DNA of 64,000 nt from positions 27,040,501-27,104,500 of the forward strand of contig NC_065874.1 in the NCBI RefSeq assembly GCF_933775445.1. The letters are read 5' to 3'. Shown here piece by piece: positions 59,015 through 64,000 of the stretch. The position numbers and the translations under genes were made by a program. The notes below the pieces were generated by a model, which saw only the letters and a program-made list of their open reading frames with translations, was not told where the DNA came from and did not search any database. The stretch's first letter is position 1. Each line of letters begins with the position of its first letter. This stretch comes from Argentina anserina (taxonomy: Eukaryota; Streptophyta; Magnoliopsida; Rosales; Rosaceae).

Positions 59015-59779
59015 GGTCATCTCCAACTCAAGAATGTTAGGTGCTAATTCTTAATATTGAGGTGCTAAAGTGTTATGTTAGGTGCTAAATTTAGCACTTA
59101 ACATAGCACTTTGTGTTGAGACTTTATTTTATGAAAAATATGAATTAAAATAATTTTTTAAAGGGGGAGAATTGTATTAAAACTTAACCAAGAAGGTTAC
59201 AATCAAAATCAAGTACATCCAAAATTGTACACTTGGAGCCTGGTCAAGCCATGTATTAGCATACACTGAATCAAAACCTATGGATGCAAGCCTATGAGCA
59301 ACAGAGTTGCAATTTTCTAAAATAATGCTGAAGATCAACAACAATATTGCTGAATTAAAATAAGTATTATTTATCATAAAATAATTTAATTATAAATAAA
59401 AAACACAATACATGTTGAAAAAAGTCTTAAAAAATTAAAATATAATTTAGAGTTACAATATTGTCATATTGGTATTGGTGTCTCAACGAAATGAAAATAA
59501 ATAAATATGAAAATATCAGAATAATTTTTTAATTGAAAAAAAAAAGATTAAGTTGCTAAACATGAAAATATAATGGAAATGTATATATAACACTTTAATG
59601 TGTGTGTGTGTATATATATATATATGCATACTAAACATATTAACAACCTTAAAATATAATAAAAAGTTATAATTTAGCTCTAACAGGTTGAAGACGGTTG
59701 ATATAATGAATAATGCACACTTTTAAGGTGCTAAAATTTAGCACTTTAGCTATTTTAGCACATTGGGTTGGAGATTACC
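59015..59779. mobile_element. PIF/Harbinger (Tourist-like) MITE
   Basis: A 765-bp AT-rich element with ends GGTCATCTCCAACTCAA and, inverted, GGTAATCTCCAACCCAA (two mismatches), flanked by TTA at 59012-59014 and 59780-59782. Subterminal AGGTGCTAAA and TTTAGCACTT words also pair. TTA target and CTCCAAC-type ends are the Harbinger signature. A (TG)n/(TA)n run lies at ~59600-59625. Confidence 0.85.
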
Positions 59780-59782
59780 TTA

Positions 59783-60360
59783 CCCTAACAGAATCAAAGT
59801 AAAAAGCCGAAAAGGCAGAGAGAGAGAGGGAGACAGTTTGCATTTGAATTTACTTAGCTATTGTTTCTGCCACAAAGTTTCATTCACAATATTTTATGAA
59901 TAATTTATAAACGTGTATATTCTAAAATGAATAATTATATGCCTATTATTCATTTTATTTTTGATCAATTTACACTGATATCCAGAAAGTGAGGCGAAAT
60001 TTTTGCATGCAATTCTAGAATTCATTGCACGTACGTGTAGAGGTAATGATAATGAAATTGCACTATCTCTCTTATGCAATAAGCAGGTAAAGGCTTACAA
60101 CTTACTCAAGAAACTAGAGTACTAGACCCATTAACCCAATACATTTGTCCAAAAAAAAGAAAACCAACCCAAGTTGATGAAGTTGGTGCCAGAATTGAAA
60201 ACGGACATCACGCACTATGTGCGTCCCAATGTCTCCCACCTTCATTTTTTTTCTTCTACTTTTTAATTTTCAATTTACTATTATATTTCATAATTTTAGA
60301 GCGTTAAATCATTCTAGGGAAATTTTGATAGTTTGGGTATGACAATTTAATATAAGTATA
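59783..60360. other. intergenic, no gene seen
   Basis: AT-rich sequence without supported features. Confidence 0.6.
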
Positions 60361-60378
60361 ACTATCTACCCAAACCTG

Positions 60379-60690
60379 TTAGTATTCCTGTAACTTCTTA
60401 ACCTCATTGGGCCTCAACTTCTTGATAGGTCTATACCCAATGAACTCTTGGTCTAATAACACATTGATATGCACTTTCAACTCTTTAAGCTCGTTCTGCC
60501 CCATTCTATAAGGCGCATTCGACACAAGTGTTGTACCGGGTACTATATCCATACAGAAATCAACAACTCTATGAGGAGGTAAATCCGGTATCTCCTGAAA
60601 CACCTCATTATACTCGGATACCACAATAATGTATGCGATAGCTACTTCCTGATCCACAAACTCCAAATGTTCCAAGACCCCTACTCTCAT
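60379..60690 (-). pseudogene. gypsy pol: spacer and start of reverse transcriptase
   Basis: The minus frame contains VVSEYNEVFQEIPDLPPHR, then VDFCMDIVPGTT and APYRMGQNELKELK, the conserved entry into chromovirus reverse transcriptase. After LDQEFIG the family sequence is lost, marking truncation. The YxDD core is absent. Confidence 0.88.
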
Positions 60691-60769
60691 GGTATTATCC
60701 GACTTGAGGCAACGATAACGAAAACTGGCTCCCCGGGACTATGGAAAAACACTACCATGTCAAAGTAAT

Positions 60770-61045
60770 TGATCAAGCATGTTGTGGCCTCAACCAATCA
60801 ATTCCTAAGATCACATCATATGTGTGGTCCAGAATCACTATCAAGGAAGTAGAGAATTCTCTACCCCCAATCACAATAGGACAAGCCTTCCCTATTGTCT
60901 CAAACTCGAGAGATACTCCAAGAGGTGAAGTGATACATAAAGAGCTTCCAAGATATGTAGAAATCAACCCTAACACCTCCACTACCGAACTAGCAACAAA
61001 AGAGTGTGATGCTCCCGTATCAAACAGTACTCTTGCAAGGTAGTA
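60770..61045 (-). pseudogene. gypsy aspartic protease, active site kept
   Basis: On minus the frame reads LARVLFDTGASHSFVASSVV and, toward the end, HTYDVILGIDWLRPQHA. The DTGAS catalytic motif and the ILG flap-side motif are present, so this small piece is better kept than the protease in the Tat element. It is out of frame with the following pol part and preceded by almost no gag. Confidence 0.88.
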
Positions 61046-61287
61046 AAAAATAGATAAGGTACCTTCAACTCATGTGTCCTGCTATTAACAAAGATATTTA
61101 GAAGGAAGATGAATCATCGAAGTATTATCACAATACTTCTATTTAGAGGACCAAACCTTTAGATGTGCCTCCTAACACTCTTGCGTACCCAGTGATATAT
61201 CAATACCGAAGAGCATGTGATGGGGATCCGCTGCAGTCGGGTCATCGCTCCTGGATGATATTGATAGATCACCAAATACGCAACCTA

Positions 61288-61302
61288 CGCTCTGATAACA
61301 AC
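61288..61302 (-). promoter_or_regulatory. primer-binding site, tRNA-iMet type
   Basis: The minus strand reads GTTGTTATCAGAGC right after the LTR; TGTTATCAGAGC matches the tRNA-iMet site TGGTATCAGAGC at 11 of 12 bases. Confidence 0.75.
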
Positions 61303-63417
61303 TGTCACGGCCCCGAAATTCGAATGATAAAAATTCGAATTCGAAGCCGTGAAAACTCTAAAATAATCTCAAATATATTGAAATCATCTTATCATAATAG
61401 TATATCGAAACTGAGTCCACAACATGACTCAGTCAACTTGAATAATACATAAACAGTTTATACCTCAGTATTATAACCAATGGAAATGTAAAATTCACTC
61501 CATCCTCACCACAAACAGAAGAAAGAAATCTTCAGAGTAAGCCCTCCGAATCTGCTAATCCCCACCTGTAGAACTATCACCTACACCATCGAATTGGTGC
61601 ATCGGGATTGTAAACACAAACCCGATAAGCTTTTCAGCACGTATGAGTAAACCAACAATAAAGATACATCGCAAACAAATGAAATATGTCAAATAACATT
61701 TAAAGACAAACGTACTTATATGACACTGGGTAACCCATCTGTTACCCAAAATCATTGAAAAACATGGGTACTCATGAGACTCATGCAACTCATATGTTAC
61801 CCCTCATGCAGTACACCGACAGGCACTTGGCAACCTATATAGTTACCTAAAATCATGTAAAACATGAGTACTCATGAGACCCATGTACTCATCTGTTATC
61901 CCTCATAAAGTACGGCGACTGACACTAGGCAGTCAATCTCTACCCAATATCACTAAAAAAATATGAGTACTCATGAGACCCAGGCAACTCATCTGTTATC
62001 CCTCATGCAGTACACCGGCAGACAGACTAGAGCTCTAACTGAATCGTAACTGTCACCCGGATAAGGCTTGGTTCTGATACTGCCAACACGTCCGAAGATA
62101 GAAAAAAGTCCGAAGACAGAAAAAAAACACGTCCGAAGACAGAAAACGTTTTAACAAGACTCAATGTTAAAACCACATACAATAACAATCCACACATGTT
62201 ATTGGACTACAACAAAGTGACTCTTGCTCAAATAAAATAAATATAGTTGCCACAATATAATTCATTTGAAAATAATAACGTGACAGTATATAATATAGCA
62301 ACCCATATATATACATCGTATTTACCATTTTATACACATATACAACCCACTATATCATATATATGTCGTAGTTCGATCTTTTAACAAAAAACGTAACTAT
62401 GACTCACCGCCAAGGGTAGACTCGTCATAGTTAGATTTACTCACCTTCACCATAGTACATAATCACTAAAATCTTTTCAAAAACATTTATTAAAATAACG
62501 TTTCACTTACCCATGAACCGTAGATGATCAAGTTCACGTAATTTAAACCAAAAATATTTTTTAAATAATTTTTTATAAACTAGTGATGCATCGACTATGG
62601 TGACAACTCAAACTAAATTCAATAGTTATAACACTACTTCAATCATGATGATCATTGTGAGGTTTACTCACCTTATTTCATGCGTGCAACTTCCACGACA
62701 CCGAAAGCGATTCCCTCACTTGTTTCGTCGGTCACATAATAGCATGATAAAATGCTTAGAAAATGATAAAATATCCGGTGACGATTTCATTAAAGCTAAA
62801 TGATGTTCATAAAACATTGTTTGTGTTTAACTGTTCATAAACAAGGTTCATAGTTACTATCCATGAACACTATTCACAGTTACTGTTCACGCGCCACCGC
62901 CATTTTCCGATCACCACCAAATTTCACCATCACAATCTAAATGACATTCCTAACAACTTTCTAGTTCACAACAAAGTCGAAATCAAAGCTTAAAACCTTT
63001 AATTTCAGAATTTTCGAAAAATCACAAATCAAGAACCCTAGAATTGAAATTTCTTGGTTCGAGTTCTTACCTTTCGATTTAGCTCAAAACCTTTGCAGGG
63101 GTTGTTGAGGCAAGGAGTTTGAGACCGGTGGTGAAACCTAAACTCGCCGGAGCTCGCCAGTGTATTGAAGAACACAACCGGGTTACCGTCGGGTTTCCGG
63201 GTCAGCTTCCGGGCTTCGATGTGTGGAAACCGGCGTGCTACTCCACGATCCACCAACACAGAGAGGCGTGCAAGGAGGAGACGAAGCGATCTGGGCTGGC
63301 CCGGTCGCCTAAAACCGCTGGAGTCGGCCGAAAAAGCCGGATCGGGTCATAAGGAAATTTTTGACTCTAAAGGGCTTGTGTGCGGAGAAAAAGGGAGAGA
63401 AAAACAAGGGTATTACA
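61303..63417 (-). repeat. 5' LTR of the Tekay-type element
   Basis: 2,115 bp, starting TGTAATACCC and ending GGGGCCGTGACA in element orientation. It includes a GC-rich segment near 63100-63350 and a ~100-bp tandem repeat. Its terminal sequences resemble the solo LTR at 6567-9344. Confidence 0.8.
61720..62020. repeat. ~100-bp tandem repeat inside the LTR, three copies
   Basis: CTCATGAGAC recurs at 61771, 61871 and 61970, each preceded by an AACATGGGTA- or AACATGAGTA-like word and followed by CATCTGTTA-type text. A second small repeat (CGTCCGAAGACAGAAAA) lies at ~62090-62148. Confidence 0.85.
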
Positions 63418-63422
63418 CCATT

Positions 63423-64000
63423 TCCTACTCATATGCCAACTCTGAGGTAGTCGGGTACTCGGGTTGACAACTGTGTTGTATCTCTATATAAAATCTATTT
63501 TTTTAAATACAAAACAAAGCGGTTATCATAAAATAATTATATTATTAATATATATATATATATATATATTTAAAATGAATTCTTAATATTTTCTTGGTCC
63601 GAGCTCATTTCCATGGAACCTTGTAATGATGACCTTAAGTTGAGATTGGTTGATAATTTTTCAGCCTATCTCATTTTTTATTTTATATTTTTATCTTAAC
63701 TTAACTGTTCAATATATATATATATATATTAGCCTCATATACGTGCGATATACGTGTTTTCATTGCATGAGTTTGTAAATTTTTATTCAAATATTTACGT
63801 AATTCTATTTATCCCGATGGATATTTTTGACAAAACACATTAATTAAATATTTTGTGGTTTTATGTAATTGTCCTGATGCCTTGTGTGTGAGTGTAAGAC
63901 TACAAATGGGCATATTTGAAAGTTTATATTTTGGTAATTTTTTTAGGTATTGACTTAATAGAAGTAGAAATGTATGAGTAGATCATTTATATAAAATTTT
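63423..64000. other. intergenic, no gene seen
   Basis: AT-rich sequence with (TA)n runs at 63548-63569 and 63712-63729. Nothing coding is supported. Confidence 0.6.

Larger units (their letters stand above)
60379..63417 (-). mobile_element. truncated Tekay/Del-type gypsy element
   Basis: A minus-strand fragment: 5' LTR (61303-63417), primer site, almost no gag, protease (~60770-61045) and the first part of reverse transcriptase, then truncation near 60435. The 3' LTR and the rest of pol are absent. The outer flank after 63417 is CCATT; its partner is lost. Confidence 0.8.

Overview
The window is plant nuclear DNA, from a eudicot (a rosid such as a Rosaceae species is plausible but not proven). 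This rests on GT-AG introns, plant-only gene families (ICR/RIP, Dof) and plant LTR-retrotransposon lineages with initiator-tRNA-Met primer sites. It is AT-rich and gene-poor. Only three host genes look intact: an ICR/RIP ROP-effector gene (+, coding 20666-25083), a ribosomal protein uS12/RPS23 gene (+, 37134-38553) and a Dof transcription factor gene (-, 41310-42847). They are unrelated in function and each is separated from the next by repeats. Nothing here looks like an operon or a gene cluster.

Left part (1-18443) is layered transposon debris: a copia integrase relic, a small solo LTR, a perfect 266-bp tandem duplication, a CACTA-like end, a 2.78-kb solo LTR (6567-9344, duplicated target AAAAT), a copia deletion derivative (10738-13511, target ACACT) and a 3.75-kb non-coding LTR element on the minus strand (14433-18184, target GAAGC). 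The last one carries a ~65-bp satellite with a dimeric higher-order pattern.

Middle (18444-43500) holds the three genes. A 502-bp hAT-type MITE sits in the first coding-region intron of the ICR gene. Between ICR and RPS23 lies a 10.3-kb Ty3/gypsy element of Tat type (26447-36710). Its gag-pol is broken: in-frame stops, frameshifts, a lost protease aspartate and a missing reverse-transcriptase core. The region between its integrase and 3' LTR holds an antisense coiled-coil remnant, a second antisense ORF that looks host-derived, a recognisable piece of an isovaleryl-CoA dehydrogenase gene, and two tandem-repeat arrays. Its 3' LTR is chimeric: the block that holds the TATA box in the 5' LTR is replaced by sequence matching the inner edge of the non-coding element 21 kb away.

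Right part (43500-64000) has no convincing host gene. It holds a degenerate copia element (minus), a TGTCACAC-type minisatellite interrupted by a GC-ended insertion, a 1.75-kb solo LTR (target ACAGG), a MULE-type MITE, an 80-bp repeat cluster, a PIF/Harbinger MITE (target TTA) and a truncated Tekay/Del-type gypsy element with one LTR.

The most unusual features are the LTR chimera and the multi-source cargo of the Tat element. No wholly new molecular system could be demonstrated from sequence alone. All boundaries, target-site duplications and splice sites were read by eye.
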